In this document: one piece after another, positions 1 through 11,600 of the stretch
Layout: every line of letters starts with the position of its first letter
How positions within the stretch are numbered: position 1 is the first letter of the stretch
Assembly (NCBI GenBank): GCA_949358305.1
Contig: OX442319.1
Location: 5,332,001 to 5,396,000, forward strand
DNA: 64,000 nucleotides
From: Strigamia acuminata
Lineage: Eukaryota; Arthropoda; Chilopoda; Geophilomorpha; Linotaeniidae
Reading direction: 5' to 3'
Position numbers and translations under genes: made by a program
Notes under the pieces: model-generated
The model's input: the letters and a program-made list of their open reading frames with translations, nothing else
The model's database searches: none
Told to the model about the DNA's origin: nothing

Positions 1-461
1 TCGTCTGTCATAAATGTATTGTGAACGAAATTATGACTATAATTTAAATTCCATAATTTAGTAAGGTCGACATCTGGTGTTTGAATGAGTTTATCCATCG
101 GGTTGGCAGCATCAAAGACGTCCGGCGTCATGCCAGATAAGTTGTAGTAATCCAAAACATATTGATTTAATGGTGCACATACATGTATGTCAGGAAAATT
201 GAGTGTTTCAATTTTTTCTTCAAACACATCAACAGTGGTTGGACTATCCAAAAAATAAGAAATGCGATCGTACATTTGATAACTGTAGATGAGAATGCAG
301 ACACCGATGAGAACAGCCCAAAACATGCGAAATGCAAGAGTGTTGTTTTTATCGATCATTGGTTGAAACTCTTGAGGAATCATTTGTTTCACGTTTTGTT
401 TTTCCAATAAACGTCTCACTCTAAGGCGAATTGTTTTACGGGATCGTCGATTAGTTTCCAT
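1..461 (-). CDS. DEG/ENaC channel, first coding exon (partial, runs off window)
   Basis: The minus strand from the ATG at 461 to the window edge reads the N-terminus of a degenerin/ENaC-type sodium channel. It has a basic cytoplasmic start (METNRRSRKT), a first membrane helix around residues 44-62 and the post-TM1 motif FPDIHVC, which resembles the family's FPAVTIC. It is very close to exon 1 of the complete gene at 2699-12339, so the two are tandem paralogues in the same orientation, with this start codon 2.2 kb beyond the stop of the complete gene. The remaining exons lie left of the window, so whether this copy also has two channel repeats cannot be seen. Confidence 0.85.
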   Translation of the reverse strand, partial: METNRRSRKTIRLRVRRLLEKQNVKQMIPQEFQPMIDKNNTLAFRMFWAVLIGVCILIYSYQMYDRISYFLDSPTTVDVFEEKIETLNFPDIHVCAPLNQYVLDYYNLSGMTPDVFDAANPMDKLIQTPDVDLTKLWNLNYSHNFVHNTFMTD

Positions 462-607
462 CTTACGTTTAAAAGATTTGAGTAGTGCTGTTGAAGTTTG
501 TCAATGTGTACATGTACGTGTCTGCAGTCCAACTGCTGTACTACGTGTGTATTCATATGATTAATTATGATTAATTATACGTGTGTAATTTGATGCCTAT
601 TTAAACG

Positions 608-1016
608 TTTTCGAACAGGTGTGACGGCTCCCGAAAGTCCATAATTTATGTGGGAACTGCAACAACTGCAGTTTATTTTACGAGTCTCGGCAGGTCAGAA
701 AAGATCGAACTGAAATTAACATTCAGGTTTACCGTTAAGAACATGTAATTTTAGGAATATTAAAAGTTCTCTAGCACATGTCACAGTTCCCAAAACTGCA
801 TTATTTATGTGCAGCAGCTTCAGACTTGCTATTCAAATTTATGCGGGAAATACAACAACTGCAGTCTATTTTACGAGACTCGGCAGGTCAGAAAATACTG
901 AACTGAATAGACATTCAGGTTTGCCGTTAGGAACATGTAATTATAGGCATATTAAAAGTTCTCGAGCACATGTCACAGTTCTCAAAACTGCATTATTTAT
1001 GTGCGGCAGCTTCATG
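608..1016. repeat. Two direct repeats of about 200 bp upstream of the partial channel gene
   Basis: A block beginning near 610 is repeated from about 785 to 1016. Both contain a 'caactgcagt' segment, 'actcggcaggtcagaaaa', 'acattcaggtt' and 'gcacatgtcacagtt'. It may be promoter-proximal duplication, as it lies just upstream of the exon at 1-461. I see no gene from 1017 to 2080, only AT-rich sequence. Confidence 0.7.
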
Positions 1017-2080
1017 TGAATGTGGATTTTATCCCTAAGAGAAAAGAGCATGTTATTGTTATGCGATGTGCACTGTTGTCATTATTACGCACTTGGTGCT
1101 GTTGCAATCTTGTAATGAGCAAGAATAAAAGGACTGTTCATGTTATCTTTTAACCAAACTGGATTTGTTCTATCAACACTTCAGACTTGTTTTTCAAATT
1201 TACAGCAAATCCCAAAACCGGCAACCATTACCGCAAATTGTTTAAAGCAAAGCCAATACTGCAACCTACACAAGCAAAGGGGCGCCAATGTAACGAACAG
1301 CAAATAACCAAAAATAACAGCAAATAATAAAAATAACTGCAAATATCCAAACATAACAGAAAACAACCGAAAATAACAGCAAAAGGCAAAGTCAATTTTT
1401 ATAATAACTTTTTATTGATTAAGGTTAAAGTTGTGGGCAATTCCTTCAAGATAGTTCAAAATATTTCGCTTCGCGTAGTCAGAAACAGTAGTGTCAGTGA
1501 TGAGTCTTTCCACACAATCACGGTATTTTTTACCACCTAAAGGAGGGGCTTGCTTTGATGAAAGAATAAAGATTAAGGGTAAGCAGCGAATGAAAAGTGA
1601 GAAGTGCATTTCCCAGACCAAGATTCAGAGAAGAATTAAAAATTAAACCAGTGTGTAGTATACTTCAGATCGTTTACTTCATGACCTTGTTTCTGCAATA
1701 ATTCCGTGAACATTGAATGATACACACATAATTTCACGTAGTTTAATATACGTGTAATACTTCAAGATTATGTATATCAGTATAGGATTTGTAGGCTTTG
1801 AAAAACATGCCTGTTAACTGTGTAATTTGATGCAAAAATTCTATGAAAAATTCGAATATATATAATTATATTTACTTATTTATTTACTGTTAAATTTAAA
1901 ACAAATTTATTAATTTCTCAAATAAATTCTATTTATTTCAGTATTTTGCAATTAAGTTTACAAAGAAATTATGACAAAAATATTCATTGATTACATAAAT
2001 GTTTAAAATTGATACATAATTCCCACAGAAATAACACACAGATTTTTGCACGAAATTAATTAATGAACAGTTATTTATTA

Positions 2081-2512
2081 GGGGCCGTCCATAAATTACG
2101 TAACCCCTTAAGGGGGGGGAGGGGGTTTCGAATTTTGTTACGGGTTGTTACGATGGGGGAGGGGGGGGGGGGGGGTTCGCAATAATGTTACGTAACTTAT
2201 TTTTTTTTTGAAATTTTGAAATTTTAAAATTCTAAAATTTTGAAATTTTTAAAAACTGAAAATTTTACTTTATAAATAATTGCTTTTTGAGTTATTATTC
2301 TTTTTTTTTGTATAAAATTGGAGAAAAAGTCAGAATTAAATCAAAATTGTACTTATATTTAGTGTACCGTATATCAAAATGGGGGGGGGGGTGATTAGTT
2401 TCGTTACGTAATGTTCTAGGGGGGGTTTATGGATTTGTTACAACCTTGTTACAGGGGGGAGAGGGGGTCTAAAAGTCCAAAAATTAGCGTTACGTAATTT
2501 ATGGACGGCCCC
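2081..2512. mobile_element. PIF/Harbinger-like MITE (432 bp)
   Basis: The ends are inverted repeats beginning GGGGCCGTCCATAAATTACG and the interior has G-rich runs and no ORF. TTA flanks both sides, fitting the 3-bp TTA/TAA target duplication of PIF/Harbinger elements. The superfamily call rests on the TSD and the G-rich termini only. Confidence 0.65.
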
Positions 2513-2698
2513 TTAGGTAATTTGGAGCATACTTCAAGGTTTTGTACGTACGATTTTCTAAATGTACATCGTGATATAGCAATAATTAGTGTAATTTATT
2601 GAAATGTTACGAAATTCTCCGGAATTAAACCCAGAGCAGATAAATTGTACAGAATAAAACGTGATATTGATAGGTTTATTTTAAAAATAATCATAAGT

Positions 2699-5600
2699 TT
2701 ACTTCTTTTTTGTAAAAAAAATTGCAAATTTTTGCACGAAATTAATTGCAGTGATTACAGAAAGGCCAAGTACAAGACCTGATATGTTTCCAATGTCGGA
2801 AACTAATGCCACAAACGAATACTTAAATTCTTCAGCTACAGTTTCTATATTATTGGTAGGAACAATAACGGCTGCCAACGAATTAACGGATACATGAATT
2901 GGAACCGCAAATTCAGTTAGTATGTAGAAAGGTTGTTCACAAAGTGGTTGACACAAACATTCCTTTAGAACATCTGTTTTTCCATGTATTTTATAATAAA
3001 GTGATCGGACTGCTTTTGCAGTTTCTGAGGTGTTGCAAAAGGCAGTGTCTTTCTTCATAGCAAATGGCATACTGTTGGGTAAATTTAAAAAAAAAATAAG
3101 AATAATTAAGGCAAAGACTGCTCACTTGTATTATTTACCTGCACAATTGCTTGCTGTTTATCTTATTGGCTATGCATTCACTTTTACATCGGTAATATTC
3201 TGTTGAATTGCTATTGCATGGTTTATATTTGGTATTGAGATTATGTACCTGAAGTTAAAAAGTAATTTTGTTGCTGTACAGTACGACTGGTCAGACAAAA
3301 AAGGACATAAAGCTTTGTGACATGTACATTCTTGTTCATAAAAACTGGACCGTTACTCTATGCTGGCAATTGAAATTGTGAGAAATTTCGTGTTTTGTCA
3401 CTGGGTGAAACACAAGTCATCAGTAAATGATAATACTAATAAAGAAAGGTTTTTTTTAATTTGATCCCTTTCAAGAATAAAAAACTAAAAAATTTACATT
3501 TGTTAATATGGGATTGGTTCTATCAATTTTACTTCAAAACTTAATTAGAATATCATTATTGGAGCATAGTGTAACACTATGGTTGGAGTTTAATGAAACA
3601 TAAAGGTGATACGAATTTGGTAGTTTAACAATTTAATTTAGTTTTAGAATTTGTAACAACCACGACATTGATGCGAGCTTATATCATTGCCTCTTGATCG
3701 AGGCTATGAATCTCACTAAGCAAAACTAAGCAAAAATCTAAGCAACTGCACTGCGACACGCGCGAACAAAAAACAAGACAACGAGTTGTTCATCAAGTAA
3801 CCCAGTCTGGTTCTACGGAGCACGTCAAGGCGCTAAAACAATCAAAAGGGAGAAAACAAAGGAATCCGAATGGATAAAACGAATGAAATGCGTATTTAAA
3901 CGCGTGAAAATGGAAGAACTCAGTGGTCAGGTGATAGGTCCACACTGAGAAGCAGGGAAAGCTAAATGGAAGCTCCCGGGGGAATTTGCAGGCTTGTGAC
4001 AGCCAAGGCTACTCAAGGTAGCACCAACTAGCTCAAAGCGCAGAGCAAATCTGCCGAGAGAAGGGAAAAACAAGGTGAGAGGTAAATTTGGTCCAGAATA
4101 GACTGGGCCAAGCTCAACAAATCACGGAAAAGCAGAAAGCCAATCAGATGCACTGGTGCATACTCATGACTGATGAGTATGACTCATGACAACGCATCAT
4201 CAGACTTAGAAATATGCAAAGTAAAGAGCAGCAAAATAATAAACATAAAGAAAGAAAAAGAAAGGAAAACCAGGAGAGAAAGGTCAAGATTAGGCTAATA
4301 CAGTATGGAGTGTCCGCACTCCATCTTCTAATTATGCTAATTTGTGACGCTGGTCAACCGTCAGCGCCACCTATGTAAAAACCTGTTAATAAAACATTCA
4401 TGTTAATTTTCCTAACCAAGATGGCTGCTTTCTTCTAACTCCGAAATCTACGAACACTACTTCCAACAATATCAAAACCAAGAAACACATTATTGGCGAC
4501 GAGGATGGGACCACCGATCACCAACAAGACCAGCCACTACAACAGCACAACAACGCCAAGTGCAAATTGTGCAACCGCACCGGTCACCAGCCACGTCACG
4601 TCGACGGAAAATGTAGATCGTGCGGACAGACTGGACACCGCAGAGACGATTGCGAACATCGTCGCACCAAGTGCCAGGGCTGTGGCCTCGTCGGACACAC
4701 ACAATCGGCCTGCATGTCAACCGCTGCAACTGCTCCCCACCATGCTGTAATTGCTGCGCCTCGGAAGCTCACCTTCTACTCGATTCGTACGACACCCGGA
4801 CAGGCCAGAAAAGCGATAAATTCGATCAGCATCAAACCGACCAAACCGCTGGTTCGGGAAATGCGAGTGGCGGACACATTGCTGCTCATGCAGATCGACA
4901 CGAGAGCTGAAGCGACAACCATCAGTCGCGAGATGTTTAATCGTAATTTTTCTCGATTTCAGTTGCAGCCGCTCGATTCGCAGATGTCAACTTACGACGG
5001 ACACGTCCTTCCGATGGACGGGGTTTGCCACATGCCAGTGCAGCACGATCGCCGCAAATACGTCTTACTGCTCTGTGTTGCTGCGACTGGGTCAGTTCCG
5101 GTAATGGATCGCAATTGGCTGGACGCCTTCAATTTGTTGTCCCCCATTTCGATGAGTGCTGTTGTGAATTTGACCGCCATGACCACCTCAAAGTCCGCAC
5201 GCAGACACGCCGCTCGAAAGCGCTCTCAACCGGGTCACTACAAAACACGGGGTACACCCCAATTGGGATACCCCATGGGGTATACCCCAAAGTCCTAAAA
5301 ATAAACAAATAGTCATAAATGTAATAATTATTACGTAAAAATTTTCTTGTTTTCTAAAAAAAAATAAAAATTTCAAATGTTTTCATTAAAAAAAACGAAA
5401 ATTTCATTTGTGTTACTGTCAGTCTCACATTTTCCAACTATCCTTCATATAGCTTGAAACGCAGACACAAGTGATCAATAATAATTGTCCCCATGGCCAA
5501 TCACAATCGAAAATTGATTATTTTATTCAAAAATAAATCTTTAAAAAACATTACAGATATAAAAAATCGATAAAAATGGAGAAAAAACGATAAAATTCAG

Positions 5601-8600
5601 TAAAAATTGATAAAAATGGAGAAAAACGATAAAAATCGCTAAAAATCGCTAAAAATCAGTAAAAATCAATAAAAATCGGTAAAAATCGATAAAAATCGAT
5701 AAAAATCGATAAAAATCTTAAAAAATCGGTAAAAACCGGTAAAAACCGATAAAAATCGGTAAAAATCGGTAAAAACCGATAAAAATCGGTAAAAATCGGT
5801 AAAATCGGTAAAAATTGGTAAAAATCGGTAAAACCGATAAAAACCGGTAAAAATCGATTAGAAACGGTAAAAATCGATAAAAATCGGTAAAAATCAATTA
5901 GAATCGGTAAAAATCGATAAAAATCGGTAAAAATCGATAAAAATTGGTAAAAATCGATAAAAATCGGTAAAAATCGATAAAAATCGGTAAAAATCGATAA
6001 AAATCGGTAAAAATCGATAAAAATCGGTAAAAATCGATAAAAATCGGTAAAAATCGATAAAAATCGGTAAAAATCGATAAAAATGGGTAAAAATCGGTAA
6101 AAATCGATAAAAATCGGTAAAAATCGATAAAAATCGATTAGAATTGGTAAAAATCAATAAAAATCGATAAAAATCGATAAAAATTGATAAAAATCGGTAA
6201 AAATCGATAAAAATCGGTAAAATCAATAAAAATCGGTAAAAATCGATTAGAATCGGTAAAAATCGATAAAAATCGGTAAAAATCAGTAAAAATCGATTAG
6301 ATTCGGTAAAAATCGGTGAAAATTGGTAAAATCGATAAAAATCGGTAAAAATCGATTAGAATCGGTAAAAATCGATAACAATCGATAAAAATCAATAAAA
6401 ATCGGTAAAAATCGATTTTTATTTTTTTCCCATTTTTATCGATTTTTATCGATTTTTATCGGTTTTTACCGATTTTTACCGATTTTTATCGTTTTTTCTC
6501 TATTTTTATCAATTTTTACCGATTTTTATCGATTTTTACCAATTTTTATCGTTTTTTCTCCATTTTTATCAATTTTTCATATAGATCTGTAATGTTTTTT
6601 AAAGATTTATTGTTGAATAAAATAATCAAGTTTTGAGTCAAATAATCGATTTGTGAGTCAAATAATCGATTTGTGAGTCAAATAATCGATTTGTGAGTTA
6701 AATAATCGATTTGTGAGTCAAAAAATTAATTTTTGTGATTTCTAACATGTAATGTCATATTTTTGTATGTAATTAAATTTTTTTTTTTGTAATTTTCATT
6801 TCAATTATTTTAGTAATTTTTTTTATTTATTACACATTCCAGGACTTTGGGGTTTACCCCATGGGGTACCCCATTTGGGGTGTACCCCGTGTTTTGTAGT
6901 GACCCCTCTCAACCTCCAACAAGCACGACCGCTGAATTCACCGCCCCCAGACTGGATGTAGAAGCTTCCCCGCCGAACGAGTCTACTCCAAACTTGATTG
7001 TTGTTGCTGCTGCAGCGACGGCGCTGGCTTCCACGCACGGCTTGGCAAACACTGACGCGCTCGACCCGTTCCACACGTTATTGTTGCAGCACCGCAACTT
7101 TTTCCATGACGAAATGGAGAAATTAACCAAATTTCAACTCTCTTTGGCAGATTTCGTGGACCAATTCTTGGTCTCATTTCGTTCGTTGCGCAAGACTTCC
7201 GCCGTCATTTGGAAACGACACACCGACCAATTGCAAAACGACTTATCAATTGGAACGCCACTTCCAATTAAGGGGGATGATTGGCACATTGGTCCGTTTG
7301 TGAGCCCACAGAGTGCAATTGCTTCCCCGACACTTGCTCACCCAGTTCCTCCAGCTGTAACCGCAACTCGGACTGCAACCTCACCGGCAAAACCGTCGAC
7401 ACCGCCGCTGCCTTCTCCGCCGCTCGTTGCTCCTGTGTCACCGCCCGGACCGCCTACGAATTCCATACGCATTCCCCGACCTGTTCGCAACAAGAAACCG
7501 ATGGAATGTTGTGGTTTTCTATCAAAGTAATGAGCCAATTCGACTTTGTAACTGAATTTCATTTTATTCATTAATTACATTTAAATTTAATGTTTTAATA
7601 TTTTTATTGTTTCAATTGCTCCCTGTTGGATCCCAATTAAGGGGGTACTGGAGTGTCCGCACTCCATCTTCTAATTATGCTAATTTGTGACGCTGGTCAA
7701 CCGTCAGCGCCACCTATGTAAAAACCTGTTAATAAAACATTCATGTTAATTTTCCTAACCAAGATGGCTGCTTTCTTCTAACTCTGAAATCTACGAACAC
7801 TACTTCCAACAATATCAAAACCAAGAAACACATTATAATATGGGAGAAAACTAAGAGAAAGAAAGGCGAAACACAACAAAATGAGGTAGGAATGGGAATT
7901 AGGTTTATTGGCAATGAACAAAACATAATTTAAACAATACACAAAACAAAGCAGGAATCATACGCCTGGTAGAAACGTGCACCGTGTCATTATTAAAACT
8001 GAAAAATTAAAAATTAAATTAAAATTAAAATTATTGTTAAAACTGACAACTTTGAAATTTAAAAACAGTAAAGTTGTTGTGCGTGTTTATTGTAAAATGC
8101 CTTGACAACAAGGCTATACAACTATCATCATCTGTGCCAAAACACGAAATTTCTCACAATTTCAGTTGCCAGCATAGAGTGAGGGTTCAGTTTTTTTGAA
8201 CATGACTGTAATACATACGTTTCGTCTGAAGAGGAAGGAAAATGATAAGAATGCATTTGGATAAGCTGAATTTAAATCAATTGACAAATTAGGATCCTTG
8301 ACTGGAGTGATGTACGCCTGAAAGAATTGATATTAAATTTTTGAAAACATTTGTACAGTTTCTGAAAAACTTACATCTGTAAAATCAGGTTTGCAAAGAG
8401 GATTTTCGGTAACTTTTTCGACAGCATCAAAAAAAATTTCGACTGATCTATACTTAAGTGAACCTACAACAATTTTATAAAACTATTTTACTTTCTTTTT
8501 TGGTAGAATATACAGTACACTCAGAGTAGCACGGACGTAGAACGAGTCCCAGAAAGTTGTCTGGATGGGAGAGGGGATTTAACATTGCTGGGTTCAAGCT

Positions 8601-11600
8601 TAGTTCGGGATCTTCAACTATGTCCGTACTACACAGAATATACTGTATTTAAACAATTAAACAATTACCGAAGGAATGTTTAATGCAAATTCCATGTGGA
8701 CTTGGGAGTTTAGTATATGTTCGAACATCAAAAATTCTTCCAGGATATGGACTCTAAAAAATGTGAAGTTTGTTGCAATTGTATAAGAATAGCATTTTAT
8801 CTGACAAAATAATCTTTGACGAACATCATTTAATTTGATAATTAACTGGATGCAACTAGTTGTAAATAATATATATTGAAATTAAGTTACACTTACAAAT
8901 AATTTGATGAGTTCGTTATCGAATGGTTCCATGTAAGTCAGATCCCACAGATCGTTTACTGTTAATCCCTTCCAGTTGACGAGATCTAATAGGTCGATGT
9001 TGCATTTTGTGTCATTTTGTTTATGCCGCTCTAAATATTCTCTTTTTATTTCTATAATGTCTGCATTGTGAAGCCCAGCACAGATGATAATGTTGGGTAA
9101 CGTAATATTAGCCGGCTCTTTAATTGATACAGTTCTTTGAATAGGTTCGGACACGTACAATTGGATTCGTTGTTGAACTAAAAACCCTCCAAATCCAAAG
9201 AAACAAAGATAAATGAGATAGGAAAATGTCTTTTTCCAGAACATCATATTTGATGTTGGCTGTTCTGTCTTTGGTGCCGTTGCACAGGCTTTGAAACATT
9301 TTTTGATTCGTTTGGTCATGCGATTGTCAAAATGAATGGGCTTTATCTTATACCATTTGGCAACGATCCAAATCAAGTGAATAAATGAAAGAAAAGATAG
9401 TCCTAACCAAAGACCCATATTTCCACCAAAGTCGGACAAGAGACTGATTAAATCGTAGATCAAGCGTTCTTTTAACACAGTAGTGTGATCTTCTCGTAGA
9501 TAGTACGTAGCTTTAGCTATGCCTTGATCATTAGGTTCGAATTCCACTACTCCATTGACGTACATATTTTCACAGCTTCTGGTACACCCACAGTCGATTT
9601 GAGGCGATTGTCCCATACTCGCAAATATGTTTTCTTTGTTCATCAATAAGGTAGTTTTAGAGTTATTGCAAACCTGAAGGAGACGTCCTTTGGAATATCT
9701 TGGCCTATATGGTAACCTGTTTAATTACAGTTAGTGATAAGCTTTGGTTTCTACAATGACTGAAGTACTTAACTGACCAGCATGGATTTTTGTCTAATGT
9801 TGTTTCCAGACAGTGATTAGCACATTCTATGTATTCATCTATCTGTACACATGGCTTATTTCTCGTATTTATGAAATGATACTAAAACAAGTATTTTATA
9901 ATTTAGTTAATTACTGGCATAGTACTAAATGTATCGCATTTTTGCAAACATGAATTATTTTGGCTTCGAATACAATGAAATTGTGGTAGATATTTTTTGC
10001 TAATCATCCTTTATCTATTTTTTTAGCTCAGTCATCAGAACTCAAAATCGAAATAAAAAAAGACGATTAGTGTGACTGAGGTGTGGTAAAAGATACAGGA
10101 TGAATGGCACATAAAATTAAGCATCAGCTGTTTCAACTGCCTCAATCGGATTTAAACTACTACTCTGTATATGCTCATTAAAGCAAAAACAAATTGCTTA
10201 TTTTAACAAAATTATTTATCGTGAATTGATTTGTTGATAAAAGTATTATAAAGTTTGTCTTCGAAGTCGAATAAATTCAACTGTATATTTGTACAAGATT
10301 GTAGGAAAAGTAGCATATTTCTTCGATTCTAAGACGCATTTTATCTTCCGCATATGCATCTCTAAAAACGAGGTGCATCGTAAAATCGATGTTGATGGCG
10401 TCTTAGAATTGTAAGAAAATATAATAAAAACACAATCTAACATTAATTTTACCGTTCTGTAATGACTTCCGATTTTTGTATTTTTTGTCGATGGCAGAAC
10501 AAAACCATACTGAAAATCTAATGGCAATGTAACTCCTACCTAGAATTAAATGCAGTAAATATAAATTCAACTTTTAACATTTCCTGTGAGAAAATAAGTT
10601 AAATAACCCTTTTAGATGGTTAACTGAAAATGAATTGTTAGTTACAGCTCATTGGTAAAGAAACAACACAATACGGCTAACTACGAAATAAAATAATCGT
10701 AAAATTCGATCCCCAAAAAATGTTTCTAATCAAAATAAATAAATGCAACATAGAACAAACAAACAAAATTTTATTTTATTTTAAAAAATAAAATAAAATT
10801 TTAACTTAAATGGGCCAAAAGTTATGACCATTTGAATTTGCGCTACTTGGCACAAGTGTATTTGGCCACCACGCTAATTGCCTCAAGTGAGTTGGGCCGG
10901 CAGAAAAAGCTTAGCACCACATTCAAAAAATCACATAAAGAACGGTTTTTTCAAAGTTTGCAAAACTCGTTTCGAGTTTGTATGTGACGTCATTCCCATT
11001 GAATTACATGGGGATGTTATTTCCCATTGAATAACATGGGCATGTTATTTCCCATTGAATAACATGGGCATGTTATTTCCCATTGAATAACATGGGCATG
11101 TTATTTCCCATTGAATAACATGGGCATGTTATTTCCCATTGAATAACATGGGCATGTTATTTCCCATTGAATAACATGGGCATGTTATTTCCCATTGAAT
11201 AACATGGGCATGTTATTTCCCATTGAATAACATGGGCATGTTATTTCCCATTGAATAACATGGGCATGTTATTTCCCATTGAATAACATGGGCATGTTAT
11301 TTCCCATTGAATAACATGGGGACACGAAACACGAAACAAGTTTTGCATATGTTTTAGAGTTTTTGAATGCAGCTAGTAATTACCGGTAGGTCCGTTGTCA
11401 TCTCTTTTTTATGATCCAAAATGACTCCCTGCTCGTATTGCAGTATGTGTTAATGCTCTACCTGGTTTTTAAAAAACTTAAAAGAACTCACTGTTATTGG
11501 AGAATTTCCTGGTACTAATTCTGGTACTATAATATCACAACTCACTCTTCCATAAATTTCAGAGCCGTGCACTGGTCTGTTAACTATAACTCAAAAATAA

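Larger units (their letters stand above)
4499..7530 (+). pseudogene. Gag-pol remnant of the deleted Ty3 element
   Basis: From about 4567 the frame reads two CCHC knuckles (CRSCGQTGHRRDDC and CQGCGLVGHTQSAC) and then a protease-like domain, where the usual catalytic D-T-G is D-T-R, so protease activity is probably lost. Coding is broken at 5232 by the inserted foldback element and resumes at 6906 with a stretch aligning to the protease-RT linker of the 23008 element. It then jumps directly to the integrase tail and the proline-rich C-terminus, ending PRPVRNKKP...FLSK. About 2.5 kb of pol is deleted relative to the 23008 element. Confidence 0.8.
4306..7836 (+). mobile_element. Non-autonomous Ty3-type LTR retrotransposon (internally deleted)
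   Basis: Two LTRs of about 187 bp (4306-4492 and 7649-7835) begin TGGAGTGTCC and differ at very few positions (for example c/t near 4443/7784). A primer-binding site follows the left LTR and a purine tract 'aattaaggggg' precedes the right one. The interior retains zinc knuckles, a degenerate protease and the integrase C-terminal tail, but RT, RNase H and the integrase core are missing. The LTR resembles that of the element at 23008 (shared TGGAGTGTCC start and 'gcgccacctat'), so that family could have supplied enzymes in trans. No clear target duplication could be found. The element lies antisense inside the DEG/ENaC intron and is interrupted by the element at 5232-6905. Confidence 0.85.
3343..8205. 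repeat. Inverted-repeat pair near both ends of the largest channel intron
   Basis: Arms of about 70 bp at 3343-3414 and 8135-8205 are reverse complements with scattered mismatches; both contain 'tgtgagaaatttcgtgtttt' in opposite orientation. One arm lies within about 15 bp of a splice donor (8218) and the other about 95 bp from the next acceptor (3249). Between the left arm and the LTR element, 3415-4305 holds no gene I can recognise, though 3650-4300 is less AT-rich than its surroundings. Confidence 0.7.

Noticed and set aside
5894-6226. 110-codon ORF of repeated FYRFLSIFIDFYR
   Set aside because: Translation of the 11-bp satellite; no biological support.
4301-7841. Target-site duplication for the deleted Ty3 element
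   Set aside because: Flanks (acagta and taata/aatat) do not match for any reasonable LTR end, so none is claimed.
10246-10396. Possible extra exon of the DEG/ENaC gene between 10453 and 9881
   Set aside because: The acceptor exists, but the only protein-like frame does not fit the upstream phase. Exon 10453-10539 joins 9778-9881 in phase 0 exactly as in the second repeat.
10994-11320. CRISPR-like regular array
   Set aside because: Units are contiguous with no unique spacers, in a eukaryotic intron; it is a tandem satellite.
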